Below are positions 23,468 through 32,995 of a stretch of 64,000 nt of DNA, piece after piece (the first letter of the stretch is position 1; every line of letters starts with the position of its first letter). The stretch lies in NCBI RefSeq assembly GCF_001411555.2, contig NC_049912.1, positions 2,063,001-2,127,000 on the forward strand, read 5' to 3'. The DNA comes from Juglans regia. Lineage: Eukaryota > Streptophyta > Magnoliopsida > Fagales > Juglandaceae. Both the position numbers and the translations under genes were made by a program. The notes beneath the pieces are model-generated. The model searched no databases, had not been told where the DNA came from, and saw only the letters and a program-made list of their open reading frames with translations.

Positions 23468-23818
23468 TCCATGGGCCATGGCGTGGTTGTGGTTCATAGC
23501 CCAGACCTATGGAGCGACCATGGTTCTTTGTGCATCTCTTTGGCTTAATATGTTTTTTGGTTCAATCAATGAATTTGGGATTTAACTTATAGATTTGGAG
23601 GTTGGATCTATCGATTTGTTGGTTGAAAACATGTTTGGTTCTTTCCGCAGTCCATGGGCCTTGGCGTGGTCATGGTTCATAGCCCAGACCTATGGAGCGA
23701 CCATGGTTCTTTGTGCATCTCTTTGACTTAATATAATTTTTTGTTGGATCAGTGAATTTGGGGTTTAATTTATAGATTTGAAGGTTGGATCTATTGATTT
23801 GGTGGTTGAAAATAGGCT
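23468..23818. repeat. Tandem duplication, period 183 bp
   Basis: Copy 1 starts 23468 and copy 2 starts 23651, both with TCCATGGGCC and then a shared GGAGCGACCATGGTTCTTTG. Copies differ at a modest number of positions. Function unknown. Confidence 0.9.
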
Positions 23819-24018
23819 TAGTTATTGTTTAGCAAATTTTGAATAGTTTGAGAGGTCATCTGCCCTCCCGTTGATCAGATGGGAGTACTCGTATATGAGG
23901 GATGTTGCTAGTTAGCAAGTGTCTTCCTGCCCATGCAGGTGAGAGAGCAAGATTAGGCAGCATAGGGCGAGCGACTGCCCTAGATTGCAATATGGCCTAT
24001 ACAACTATATAGCTCAAT

Positions 24019-24095
24019 AACATGCCTATATTTTCTGTAAGCTAGCTAGGACATTTTACAATAAAAACTAGCTTAAAAGAAAGCATAGGCATGTT
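24019..24095. other. Compact imperfect hairpin of 77 nt
   Basis: The left arm (24019-24045, AACATGCCTAT...TAAGCTAG) pairs with the right arm (24068-24095, CTAGCTTA...ATAGGCATGTT) around a 22-nt loop. The size and near-perfect stem are compatible with a small-RNA precursor or a tiny fold-back element. Sequence alone cannot decide. Confidence 0.55.
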
Positions 24096-24316
24096 GTCGA
24101 GACTAGCTTGGCTCTACTCTGTACAACATTACCCAAATAATGTTCTATATGAAATGTCACGTGTCACATTTAGTATCCATAAAAAATATGCATGTGAAAT
24201 GTAAGAATCATGAATTAATCATGAGATTAAGGGATGGTTTGGAAAGTGAGATGATATAATAATTCTGTAAATAGTTGTGAAATAATTTACGAATAATAGT
24301 GAAATGATTTGAGTTA

Positions 24317-24328
24317 AGATATTTTATT
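24317..24328. repeat. Target site duplication, left copy (AGATATTTTATT)
   Basis: Identical to 26033-26044. It flanks LINE B on its 3' side. Confidence 0.88.
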
Positions 24329-24361
24329 TTTATTTTTGAAAGAAAATATAATTTCATTACT

Positions 24362-25054
24362 TCAAATCAAGCAAGTACATGGCTTCTCAAGCAAAGTGAC
24401 TGACAAAACTTCCAGGGGACCCTCCTCTATCCACACTGATTCACTATCTAAATACATGCCTAACTTTGCTGCAATATGAGCAGCTTTATTTCCAGTTCTC
24501 TTAGTAAAAATCAGGTTCCAATCTGCATGTCCCTTTATTAAGAATTGTATGTCATCAATCAAAAGCCCTTGCCAGGAATGGCTGTTGTTATAACCATTAA
24601 CACTATCCACTATTGCCTTAGCATCTCCCTCGAACACCACCTGGTATAAGCACAGCTCTTGGCACAACTTGATGCTTCTTAGAAGTGCATAGCATTTTGC
24701 AGAAAATGCAGAACAAATATGACTTTTGGGAGCAGAAACCACAACTAGCACTTCACCTCTGCTATTCCTTACCACTATGCCAATACCCATCAGCCTCTTC
24801 TCAGAGTCAAAGGCAGCATCAAAATTTAACTTATAGAAGGGATCTGTTGGAGGCCTCCATTCCACTTCAGTGATCTGTTGAGGTAGGCTAGCTGCATCAT
24901 AAGTTAATCTCAAATGAGATTCATGAAAAACTTCTACATCATTCAATGCTGATTTAACTAAAACAAGTGGACTATTAAAAATGTTTTTAAAGACAAAACA
25001 ATTCCTTCTTGTCCAGATCTTGTAAAGAATAACAGCCATTTGATCTAACTGCAC
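24362..25054 (-). pseudogene. LINE B RNase H domain
   Basis: A 230-codon frame with LNFDAAFDSEKRLMGIGIVV, SAKCYALLRSIKLCQEL, VFEGDAKAIVDSVNG and FTKRTGNKAAHIAAKLG. This is the RVT_3-type RNase H that ends plant L1 ORF2. Asp, Glu and Asp positions look retained (NFDAA, KCYALL has lost the usual Glu, EGDAK present). The frame is open but cut off from its upstream part. Confidence 0.9.
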
Positions 25055-26029
25055 AACATCCTACCTGTTAACCATGTCCAACCATAACAATCTGAAATCC
25101 TTATAATTAGAAATCCATTTGTTGAGAGGGCTATCTCTCTCTCCCCAAACATCCATAGTAGCAAAACAATTCCAAAGAACATGAATAACGTTCTCCTCAT
25201 TTCCTTGATAGATAGGACACAAGCCATCTTCCACAATTCATTTTTTCAGTAACACCTGTTTTGTAGGTAGAATGTCAATAAGTGCCTTCCATAGAAAGTG
25301 TTTGATCTTCCCTGGAACATGTAACTGCCATAGATTCCTCCATAGCTCTTCTACAACCACTCCATTCGAAGCTTCACCAACAGACTGTTTTGTCATAAGG
25401 CAATCCAGGAAATAAGCACTCTTCACAAAGAAAACACCATTTGCATTTCTGACCTATATCATTTTGTCACTGTCATGCCTCAAACTGATTGGAATACTAC
25501 AGATTAGTTGTGCCTCATCTGAATTAAACATTGCTTCTACTAAATCAGCCTTCCATTGTCGAGTATCAGCATCAATCAGCTCAGCAATTGTCGAGTTTGT
25601 AGATAGTCTATTGATGGGAGTTTGAATTTTATATGTAATAGGCTGTGGTAGCCATCTGTCATGCCATACTCGAATGCTATGTCCATTCCCTACCCGCCAC
25701 ACTGCCCCTTCTTTGACCAATTTAATAGAAGACCAAATGCTTCTCCATATGTAAAAAGGAGAATAACCTGGTTTAGAATCCAAAATATTACAATTTTGAA
25801 AATATTTCCCTTTGTAGACTTGTGCCACCAAGGAATTTGGTTCTTGAAGTAATCTCCAAACTTGTTTAGCCAATAGGGCACTATTAAAACTGGTTAAATT
25901 CCTGAATCCAATGCCTCCTTTGTTTTTAACTTCCCCAAGTCTTTTCCAACTCTTCCAATGAATACCCTTACCTGTTTTCTTGTGACTCCACCATAATCGA
26001 GAAAACATAACTTCTATTTCTTTTAACAA
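25045..26029 (-). pseudogene. LINE B: RT C-terminus and zf-RVT-like region
   Basis: 26029-25454 reads FSRLWWSHKKTGKGIHWKSW, KNKGGIGFRNLTSFNSALLA and IWRSIWSSIKLVKEGAVWRV, the standard end of L1 RT. 25426-25045 continues with LWQLHVPGKIKHFLWKALID and NVIHVLWNCF-type zf-RVT sequence. Frames break near 25450, 25237 and 25050. Confidence 0.88.
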
Positions 26030-26032
26030 GGC

Positions 26033-26044
26033 AGATATTTTATT
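26033..26044. repeat. Target site duplication, right copy (AGATATTTTATT)
   Basis: Partner of 24317-24328. Confidence 0.88.
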
Positions 26045-26934
26045 GAGTTTTGGAAGAATAGAGAGAAAAAGTTATAATAAAAATATTATAAAGTTAAAAT
26101 ATTGTTAAATGATATTTTTTAATATTATTTTTTTAAAATATTTTGGAAAAGTAATATATATTTTTTTCTATATTTTATTTAGAAGTTTGAGAAATTTGTA
26201 TTAATTAGGTAATGATTAGATAAAAAAATTTGAAAATTTGAAATTAAAAAATGTTTGTATTTGAATAAATGTTTGAGAAAGAAATTATAAAAAATCTTGA
26301 GATGAGATGAGAGGATCACTTCACTTCTTAGACAAGTCTAAAGTGTCACATTTAATATCCATTATAAAATAAAAAATAATTATTCTAATAATTCGACCCA
26401 AAACATTTGAACACGCCACCACCCGTAAAGCAGGCTTCGTATTTCACGAGTAGAATAAGATATTCATGACAATGTGGTTGCCGTGAAGTCTTTAATTATT
26501 GGTTTAATTAGACTTACATCATATCTTGTTAAAAGTTAAGTGGACACATGAAGATCTCAATAATGGAGAGATAAATTAATATTTTCGCTGGAATCAACCT
26601 TAACCATTCGTTTTCAACACAGCTTTTCGTTTATTTTTTAACATGATGCATGCAAGACAAATTAATCCTTAATTATTAAGTTTAGAGGAAAAACTAACAA
26701 GTTTCGTAGGGACATTTCTATCTAGCTAGCTATAATTTTATGAGAACTCCCGATTCCTCTTGTACTCAAAAGAAGACGAAAAGATATCGAACTAACTTCG
26801 GGATAGTTATTATTAGATATGTTGATAGAAATTTACTATATATATACATTCATCATCCTTTTAATTATAAATTTGTATAATCTTTTTGTATGATATTTGT
26901 TGATATTTTTTAATAAATAATATTTAATAGAAGA

Positions 26935-27079
26935 GGTTTGGATAATCAGTAGAGATAAAAGTTAAAAATTAAATAATAAAATATTATTTAAATATTATTT
27001 TTTAATATTATTATTATTTTAAAATTTGAAAAAGTTGAAATGAGTTCAGATGAATTGGAGGGACTTTTGCATCCAAACC
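26935..27079. mobile_element. MITE of the GTTTGGAT / GAGATGAG family, short copy
   Basis: Starts GGTTTGGATAATCAG and ends TTTTGCATCCAAACC; the terminal words are inverted. AT-rich centre. Confidence 0.72.
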
Positions 27080-27380
27080 GGCCTAAATAACGTACTTTTT
27101 TAATATCATTACCTTTGCTTATACATTTTTTTTTTCCCTCTCTTGTTTTAATCCCTTAAATTTTTACGGGCTCATCTCTACATTTTATCCCTTAATTTGC
27201 TTATACATGCATGTGTTAATTGTTCAAGCTCTCGGAAGCATTAATTTATTTTAATTTGATTGCTTTTATTATGTTTATTGCCCATTGATCGTTTTGTAAA
27301 AAAAAAAAAGAAAACGCATGCGGGCCGGAGAAAGAGGAAGCCCCAACCTCTCAAGCTATCTCGGTTTGATTTTAGGAAAA

Positions 27381-27603
27381 ATTTTCTTCCAAGTTAGTTT
27401 GCGCACTAAACTGTGTATTGATATAAACATATATATAACACATCTGTTTAATAAAATGGTACAAATTAAAGATAGAAATAATTTTTGTAAGATATGACAT
27501 TCATCTTCTTTCAAAATTCATTTTATTTTATTAATAAAAAAAATTATATCAATTTCAGTACGCGATTGATATGTAATTTAATACGCCAAATCGCTTGTAC
27601 CAT
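27381..27603. repeat. Dispersed repeat family 'CTTGCAAG', copy 1 (diverged)
   Basis: Shares the layout of 28357-28564 and 43559-43784: CTTCCAAG...GCGCACTAAA at the left, TTTAATAAAA in the middle, and CCAAATCGCTTGTACC at the right. Confidence 0.72.
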
Positions 27604-28356
27604 TTTATAGTGCAATTATTTTGAATTTCATGGGATATAACCGTAGAAAAGAAATCTCGAATGTTCTGTTTTTAAAAAAGTTCTGTATGAGCGTTATACC
27701 GTAGGGAAGCTCTAGCCTCTATGTTCAGTTAGAAAAAATAAATAGCCTTGATGACTGAACTATAGTTTCTAACTTTGCCGAATTTTCTTACATACAAGAA
27801 GAGATATTTTATAAAAGATTAAAACAAAAAAAGTGTCATGTAGATATTTTTTAGAAATTTTCAGACAAGAGATATGTGTTTTTATTAGTAGAGCTTTGAG
27901 CTTAACTATTTATGTAAAATTGATTCAAGTTATACGATGATCAGTTGGATAGTTATATCCTAAAACAGAATATAAGTTAAGAGGAGGTATGTTGCTCCAG
28001 TTCTTTTGAAACTTTATACACCGCAAATAGCTTAAATCTCCTTAAAGAGATCAAGATTTTCGTGCCTTAATCCAAACGGATTTTGTTTGAATGTTAATTT
28101 CATTGTGATTTTTATTATATTATTATGTATTTCACTAACAATATCATTTATAATTAAAAAGTTATTGTACCACGTAAAGGGATAATAGTAATTAGAAAGA
28201 TCTTTTTATTATTATTAATATTATTATTTTACAAAAAGACTATCTTTATTGATTCTCATTAAGGCAAAGAATTAATACAATGAGGATAATCTTATAATTA
28301 AATGTTTAGGTTGTTTTGGGTAGTGAGATGATCTCAAATATTTTGTTAAAAAAAAG

Positions 28357-28564
28357 TCTTCTTGCAAGTGATTTCGCGCACCAAACCGCGTATCGATATT
28401 AAATGTAAGGCATCCATTTAATAAAACAATATGAATTGGAGACGAAAATAATTCTCATGAGACAAAGAGCTTTTTTCTATGAAAAAAAAATATTTTCAAT
28501 AAAAAAAACTATGTGAGTGTTGGTATGCGATTTGGTGCTCCAAATCACTTATACCTAGCAAGCC
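28357..28564. repeat. Dispersed repeat family 'CTTGCAAG', copy 2
   Basis: CTTCTTGCAAGTGATTTCGC at the left and CCAAATCACTTATACCTAGC at the right. The ends are partly inverted (GCGATTTGG near 28528 against the left CCAAA). Confidence 0.78.
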
Positions 28565-28584
28565 CCTTCTGTTAATAGTAGTGA

Positions 28585-28870
28585 AAAAATAATAATAAAA
28601 TATTAAATATTAGTAGAATTTCCTCATAATACTCTAATGTATGAGCCACAATATTAACATTTCTAGGAACATGCCCTACTCACCAATGATTCACTCTTCT
28701 TAAAATTTTCTTGGCATCTCTGATAATCAACCCCATTGAGCTCCATCTCTCCTCAGATCCATTAAAAGCATTTACCATTGCTAATGCCTTCCCTTCCAAA
28801 ATGACTTTATGTAATCTCATTTCAGTGCATAAAATAGTAGCTTTGAGCATTGCAATGGCTTCACCTAGAA
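28585..28870 (-). pseudogene. LINE C RNase H domain
   Basis: The minus strand reads LLGEAIAMLKATILCTEMRL, VILEGKALAMVNAFNGSEER and HVPRNVNIVAHTLEYYEE, the RVT_3 RNase H core. The first strand (DGA motif) is missing through the upstream deletion, and the EGD motif reads EGK. Confidence 0.8.
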
Positions 28871-28934
28871 GGGGATTAGGATATAACTGCCGAGAGGATC
28901 TTTATCAGGATATAACTACTGAGAGGATCCCCAC

Positions 28935-29184
28935 CTTCCAGTTGCTCATTTGACTTTTAATCTTTCCCAGAATTGAGTTGAAAGCTTTAAAATTTTGTCT
29001 ACCTACATAGGAAGGTAGACCCAAATATTTCTCATAGGAAGTAGATGCTTTAATACCTGCAGTAGCCAAAATTATATTTTGAACCTCTTTACTGGTATTG
29101 CAGTTGAAGTATATTGATGTTTTCTCCAGGTTTAATATTTGGCCTAATGCTTGGTCATATGCTTCAAGAAGTCTGAAAAGTCTA
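28935..29184 (-). pseudogene. LINE C RT, C-terminal part
   Basis: The minus frame has RLLEAYDQALGQILNLEKTS, YEKYLGLPSYVGRQNFKAFN and KIKSQMSNWK, the thumb region of plant L1 RT. The upstream continuation lies beyond the 29185-29715 insertion, and LEWSRLF rejoins across it in frame. Confidence 0.88.
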
Positions 29185-29715
29185 AAACGTAGGGGTGCTA
29201 CCCGCCCCCTACGGGGTGAGGGAACCCCTTCCCCGCACCTCACCTTGCATGGGACGGGAGATGAGGTTTTCACCCCCTTTCCCTGCCCCCGGGATGCGAG
29301 GCAGATTCCCAATCCGCCCCACCTCCTTTTACTTAAAAAAAAATAATATATTTTATTTTATTTAAAAATTATTTCTAAGTGCAAAAGTAATTAAAAATAT
29401 ATTTTTAGACCCAAATTATAAATTTACATTTTGTAAATATGACTATAATTTAAAAACTATATAATTTTTAAATTTGCTAGTACATATTTTGTGTAAATTA
29501 TAGTGAATTAGTTTTTAAATTTTGTAGTTTTTAAATTTGCCAATACATATTTTGTGAACAAGTCTAACAAATTGTAATATATATTTATATATACACAATT
29601 TATAAAATATAAATATAAGCGGGGGCGGGGTTAGGCCCTCCCTGCCACCCGCCCCCGCTAGGGGCCTCCCGCCCCGCCATGCGGGGGCAGAGCAGAAGTA
29701 AGGCAGGGCCTACTA
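29185..29715. mobile_element. 531-bp GC-ended insertion in LINE C with 9-bp target duplication
   Basis: Perfect direct repeats AAAAGTCTA at 29176-29184 and 29716-29724 flank it. Removing it and one repeat restores the RT frame. The ends are very G/C-rich (GTGCTACCCGCCCCC... and ...GGGGGCGGGTGGCAGG near the right); the middle is AT-rich. No ORF. A 9-bp duplication suits Mutator-like transposition, but an alternative reading (TAGGGGTG...GGCCTA with imperfect 8-bp CTAAAACG/CTAAAAAG) would suit a hAT-type element. Confidence 0.75.
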
Positions 29716-29770
29716 AAAAGTCTACTCCATTCCAATGAATTGGCCTTGCAAAAGAGTAAGCTGTCATATG

Positions 29771-29773
<3 letters not shown>

Positions 29774-29817
<44 letters not shown>
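29774..29817. repeat. (AT)n microsatellite inside LINE C RT
   Basis: About 22 AT units. It replaces the start of the FADD box region (the flanking minus frame reads TYDSLLFCKAN). Confidence 0.9.
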
Positions 29818-29822
<5 letters not shown>

Positions 29823-29879
29823 GGTTAATGTGTAATGAGCGTTGAGCAAGTGGAATCCTCAAGATAAATCCTTGCTACT

Positions 29880-30166
29880 CAGATAAAGAGATTGGGAGAT
29901 AGTGTATCCCCTTGTCAAATTCCTATAGATGGCTTGAACTCTTCTTGTGGGATCCCATTAATAAGAATAGAGTAGCTAACAATACTCACACACATCAAAA
30001 TTAATTCAATCCATCTCCTGTCAAACCCCATTTTCTGCATTACGACTTCCAAGAAACTCCACTCCACCCTATCATATGCTTTGCTCATGTCTAACTTGAG
30101 GGCTATGTAACCTTCTTTTCTTCCTCTTATTTTGTTATGCATGGTATGCAAAGCTTCATAGGCCAT
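29880..30166 (-). pseudogene. LINE C RT, finger/palm part
   Basis: The minus frame reads AYEALHTMHNKIRGRKEGYI, ALKLDMSKAYDRVEWSFLE and ILINGIPQEEFKPS, and QGDTLSPNLF just downstream in a shifted frame. Clear L1 RT. Confidence 0.9.
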
Positions 30167-30772
30167 TGTTGATGCTCTAGAAATCGCACAACAGGCCGAA
30201 AACGGAGAAAGAGTCATTCACAACCCACTGGGGTGACTTAGGCCTCGTTCGGTGTTGTTTGGAGCCCCCTAACTGTGCGGTGGCGATAAGTACAACCATA
30301 GCGGAGAATGGAAAACATAAGTGCAGAGAAATAAAAGAGATGAACACATGAGTTTACGTGGTTCAACATAATGCCTACATCCACGGGCGTTTGGGGAAGA
30401 AAAACTTACTATAATATTCTTATTTATAGTCTCTCATTTCTCACTGTACAATAGTGATTTCGGATATATTTACTGGAGGAAAATAGATCGCTAGAGCTCC
30501 CTATTCTCAGGTTGGAGGAGAGGTTGAAGAGGAAGAAGGAGAGCTGAAGAAGAAGCCCCCGTTGGTCATTTGGCTGAAGACCTTTTATCTACCTATGTTG
30601 TGTGTGTCAGCCAGCTTTGAGGGGACTGGACCTCTTGCGTGTGTCAGTCTGCCTTTCCCTCTAACTTGAAGCCCTGCTACACGTCTCTCATTGTTCCCCA
30701 CTCATAGCCTTTTTGTCTTGTCTCTATGTGGCCTGGTGGTGTATTTGAGCTTCACACTTTTACCTCCTCACA
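30167..30772. mobile_element. Solo LTR of 606 bp inserted in LINE C RT
   Basis: It has TGTTGATG...CCTCACA ends and near-identical 5-bp flanks GCCAT (30162-30166) and GCCAC (30773-30777). RT sequence resumes on both sides (RLIYDIVIV then AYEALHTM), so the insert is bounded independently of its own ends. It contains TTTACGTGGTTCAAC, a phrase common in plant copia LTRs. There is no internal domain and no second LTR, so recombination between LTRs removed the rest. Confidence 0.83.
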
Positions 30773-30777
30773 GCCAC

Positions 30778-30915
30778 AATAACAATATCATATATCAATC
30801 TCACAAGTACAAATGCACTCTATGTTGGGGAAACGATGTCTAGCAGAATAATTTTCAGTCTATTAGCTAAAAGCTTTGCAATTATTTTGTAGGAAACATT
30901 GCAGAGACTGATGGA
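30778..30915 (-). pseudogene. LINE C RT, N-terminal part
   Basis: The minus frame reads ISLCNVSYKIIAKLLANRLK then IILLDIVSPT, a stop, and SAFVLVRLIYDIVIV. It aligns with the RPISLCNVxYKIxxKxLANRL block of plant L1 RT and begins directly at the deletion junction near 30915. Confidence 0.86.
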
Positions 30916-31202
30916 CGCCCTTGCATGATTCTATGTTTCTCTTCTTCCCCTTGAAACTTGATTATGAATCTGCTCCACTCCACTTCTTTGAATACTGAAT
31001 GCCCTTCAACTCTCCATATTTTCGCCATTGTGGATTTGAAGGCTCCTCTTTTCACCACCTTGTCTGGTACAACGAGTGCTACTAGACATCTTCTTCATTT
31101 CTCAGCAGAAATCTTAACATCTTCCTCTAATACAGAAACCTCTTGTTGCTCTTCTTCAATCAAATTGAGACCCTCGTAAAGAGAATAAATCTCTTCTTCC
31201 AT
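30916..31202 (-). pseudogene. LINE C ORF1 N-terminus (DUF4283 region)
   Basis: Starts ATG at 31202 (MEEEIYSLYEGLNLIEEEQQ), has one stop near 31093, then VVKRGAFKSTMAKIWRVEGH and FIIKFQGEEEKHRIMQGRP. The GAFKSTM..IW and F..E.EK..IM.GRP words are typical of plant LINE ORF1. The zinc knuckle is absent because the sequence jumps into RT. Confidence 0.85.
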
Positions 31203-31290
31203 ATTTTCAAGAAGAAGAAGAAATATTTGCTCTGGAACAAAGAGAAAAACACCCCATCCTTTGAAGGAGACTACTCCAACTAGAAAGATA

Positions 31291-32129
31291 ATTATGAGTA
31301 ACTTTTTTCATTTTAGTATTATATCATTATGTAAAGCAAAACATTCCCCTAAAACCAACAGTTGCTAATAATTGAAGAGTCTTACACATGATGTTTATGA
31401 ATTATCGGTTTGAGCATTTTATAAAAAGAAACAAAATTTTGATCTAGAACATGAGGTCACTTAGATGGGAATTACTTGAATTTAGGCGAACCAAAACTCA
31501 AGATGTATTGTAATCTTCGAGGTCCTCACATGTTACTGATCTCAAGATGAACATTATCTATATGGATTTATCCAGAATTGTTCCAAGAAAGGCCGGGGAA
31601 GTAAAGATTAGACACCTCATGCTCAAATTTCTCTTATTTTTAAAGCTAATATAATTAGTTTTGTCCCCACTTCCCTTTAGTACTTCGGCCCCGGCCAGAT
31701 ATAACTTTTGCTTTAACACATGAAGAGCATGATGGCTACAATTAGCTAGGATGATGATAATGCATATGATTCTTCCTTAAATCCAATGGTACTGAAATAA
31801 TTGAAGTACATATTCCATCTTATGAACAAACAAATATTAATTGAAGTACATATTCCATCTTATGAACAAACAAAATGACAAATTGCAAGCATCAAACCCA
31901 ATCCAAAAGCGTGCTTTATTCATGCATGTACTACTCCCAAGCTTACAAATTATGGTTGCCACAAGCCAGTACTGATACATTTGTTCCCAAGTACTTGAGC
32001 TCAAACTCTACAAGAGGAGGCCAGCATGGATTAATCATGTGCTCATCATGCATCACTTTTAATTTTGAAACCATGATCAAGCAACATTATGCAGTAGTAC
32101 TACTGGAGTTTTAATATTTCAGTAATTAG
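31291..32129. other. Spacer between LINE C and the CML gene, no gene
   Basis: Holds a 40-bp tandem duplication (31799-31874). The + strand frame at 31875-32114 has no recognisable domain. The part next to 32130 is the presumed 3' UTR of the CML gene. Confidence 0.5.
31799..31874. repeat. Tandem duplication, period 40 bp
   Basis: AATTGAAGTACATATTCCAT and the following bases recur at 31839 with no difference over about 35 bp, so it is recent. Confidence 0.9.
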
Positions 32130-32705
32130 TTAAGCCATCATCATTTGGTGGAACTCGTTAAAATCAAGCTCTCCATTGCCATCTGTGTCATAGACTCGAA
32201 TCATGGCTTCGCACTCATCCTGTGACTTTGCGTCTCCAAGGCGCTGCAACATCCTCTGCAAGCTTCTGGGGGTTATGCTCCCTGACCCTTTCTCCATTTC
32301 GAACATCTCAAATGCCTTCCTCAAGTCCTCATCACCCCCAGTAGTACCATCCCTCTTCATCAGCCTCAGAAAGTCTTGGAAGTCCAAAAGATTGTCCCCG
32401 TCCGAGTCAAGATCTTCGATTACCGCCTGAGCCTCTTCATGCGGCATGTGCTCTCCAATCGACCCAAAGTATGCTCTGAGCTCTGGGGCAGAGATTTTTC
32501 CATCGCCATCCCCATCGAAATAACGAAAAACTTCTCTCAGCTCCTCTTCTCTTGTGATGCACTTTGGGGCTTCTGCTGATGTCGGAGATCTAGGAGAGCT
32601 TAATGAACCTGAGCCAGACTTCGATCCCCGACGATGAAGGCTTACCCTAAGAGTTTTGTTAGAGAACCATTTTGAGGGTTTTTTAGGAACTCTGTCGGTC
32701 TCCAT
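32130..32705 (-). CDS. CML41: Calmodulin-like EF-hand protein, CML41 type (191 aa, single exon)
   Basis: CML proteins bind calcium and relay it to partners; CML41 in Arabidopsis is linked to plasmodesmata and immunity (family knowledge). I start at the Met at 32705 (METDRVPKKPSKWFSNKTLR), because the KWFS.KTLR opening is typical of CML41; an in-frame Met 19 codons upstream (32762) is less likely. A Ser-rich stretch (28-43) precedes the EF-hands. EF1 loop 64-75 (DGDGDGKISAPE) and EF4 loop 173-184 (DTDGNGELDFNE) are canonical. EF2 loop 100-111 (DSDGDNLLDFQD) ends in Asp rather than Glu. EF3 (136-147, EMEKGSGSITPR) lacks the acidic ligands and should not bind calcium. The frame is intact and intronless. 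Its neighbours are transposon-derived. Confidence 0.93.
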   Translation of the reverse strand: METDRVPKKPSKWFSNKTLRVSLHRRGSKSGSGSLSSPRSPTSAEAPKCITREEELREVFRYFDGDGDGKISAPELRAYFGSIGEHMPHEEAQAVIEDLDSDGDNLLDFQDFLRLMKRDGTTGGDEDLRKAFEMFEMEKGSGSITPRSLQRMLQRLGDAKSQDECEAMIRVYDTDGNGELDFNEFHQMMMA

Positions 32706-32762
32706 TGGATGTGATATTTGTATAATGTCCTTCAATGCAAGAGAACACAGAACATGTAACAA

Positions 32763-32995
32763 CTTATATTGTAGAGATCAGAACATGATATGTTCGACTT
32801 TTTAAGGATTTAATTTTATCGGTTGGGATATATCTTGCAATGAAAGTTCGAGGATGAAGGAGTATGTGCTTACGTAAACTCTATTGGAGGCGAGGAGGAA
32901 ATTGCATGGCAGCTTCCTGAGGGGACCCAAGAATTGATGGAGCATTTTTTGTTGGAATATCTAATAACCATATACGATCCTTTATAAATGCAGGA
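32763..32995. promoter_or_regulatory. Upstream region of the CML41-like gene
   Basis: AT-rich. A TATA-like CAATATAAG (minus strand, about 32763-32771) lies close to the upper in-frame Met and would suit a start at 32705. There is no other confident element. Confidence 0.35.

Larger units (their letters stand above)
24329..26032 (-). mobile_element. LINE B: 5'-truncated L1-type element
   Basis: 1.7 kb holding only the last part of ORF2, as expected from target-primed reverse transcription that stopped early. The 3' end is on the left, with an A-rich tail seen as T-rich + strand sequence at 24329-24360. Perfect 12-bp direct repeats (24317-24328, 26033-26044) define both ends. Confidence 0.92.
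24236..26331 (+). mobile_element. MITE of the GTTTGGAT / GAGATGAG family, split by LINE B
   Basis: The left part is 24236-24328 (GGTTTGGAAAGTGAGATGAT...) and the right part 26045-26331 (...TTGAGATGAGATGAGAGG). With LINE B and one copy of its target duplication removed, the two halves match the intact copy at 16678-16948 read on the opposite strand. Confidence 0.82.
26332..28356. other. AT-rich intergenic region with small repeats, no gene
   Basis: Contains one MITE copy (26935-27079), one member of a second repeat family (27381-27603) and a truncated MITE end near 28311-28348 (TTTTGGGTAGTGAGATGAT). I see no coding exon. Confidence 0.55.
28575..31290 (-). mobile_element. LINE C: L1-type element with two internal deletions and two insertions
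   Basis: The minus strand begins with an ORF1 start at 31202, jumps straight from the DUF4283 region into RT, is interrupted by a solo LTR (30167-30772), continues through RT, is interrupted again (29185-29715), and then jumps from the RT end into RNase H. Both natural ends of the coding part are present, so it was a near full-length LINE that later lost its endonuclease and the zf-RVT region. Outer limits are approximate. Confidence 0.85.

Noticed and set aside
23204..23497. 97-codon minus-strand frame rich in Glu, Lys and Arg
   Set aside because: It is the complement of a CT-rich stretch; low complexity keeps it open.
31875..32114. 79-codon + strand frame next to the CML gene
   Set aside because: It overlaps the likely 3' UTR of the minus-strand CML41-like gene and has no domain.
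32203..32579. Frames on the + strand opposite the EF-hand gene
   Set aside because: Antisense shadows of a well-supported coding exon.
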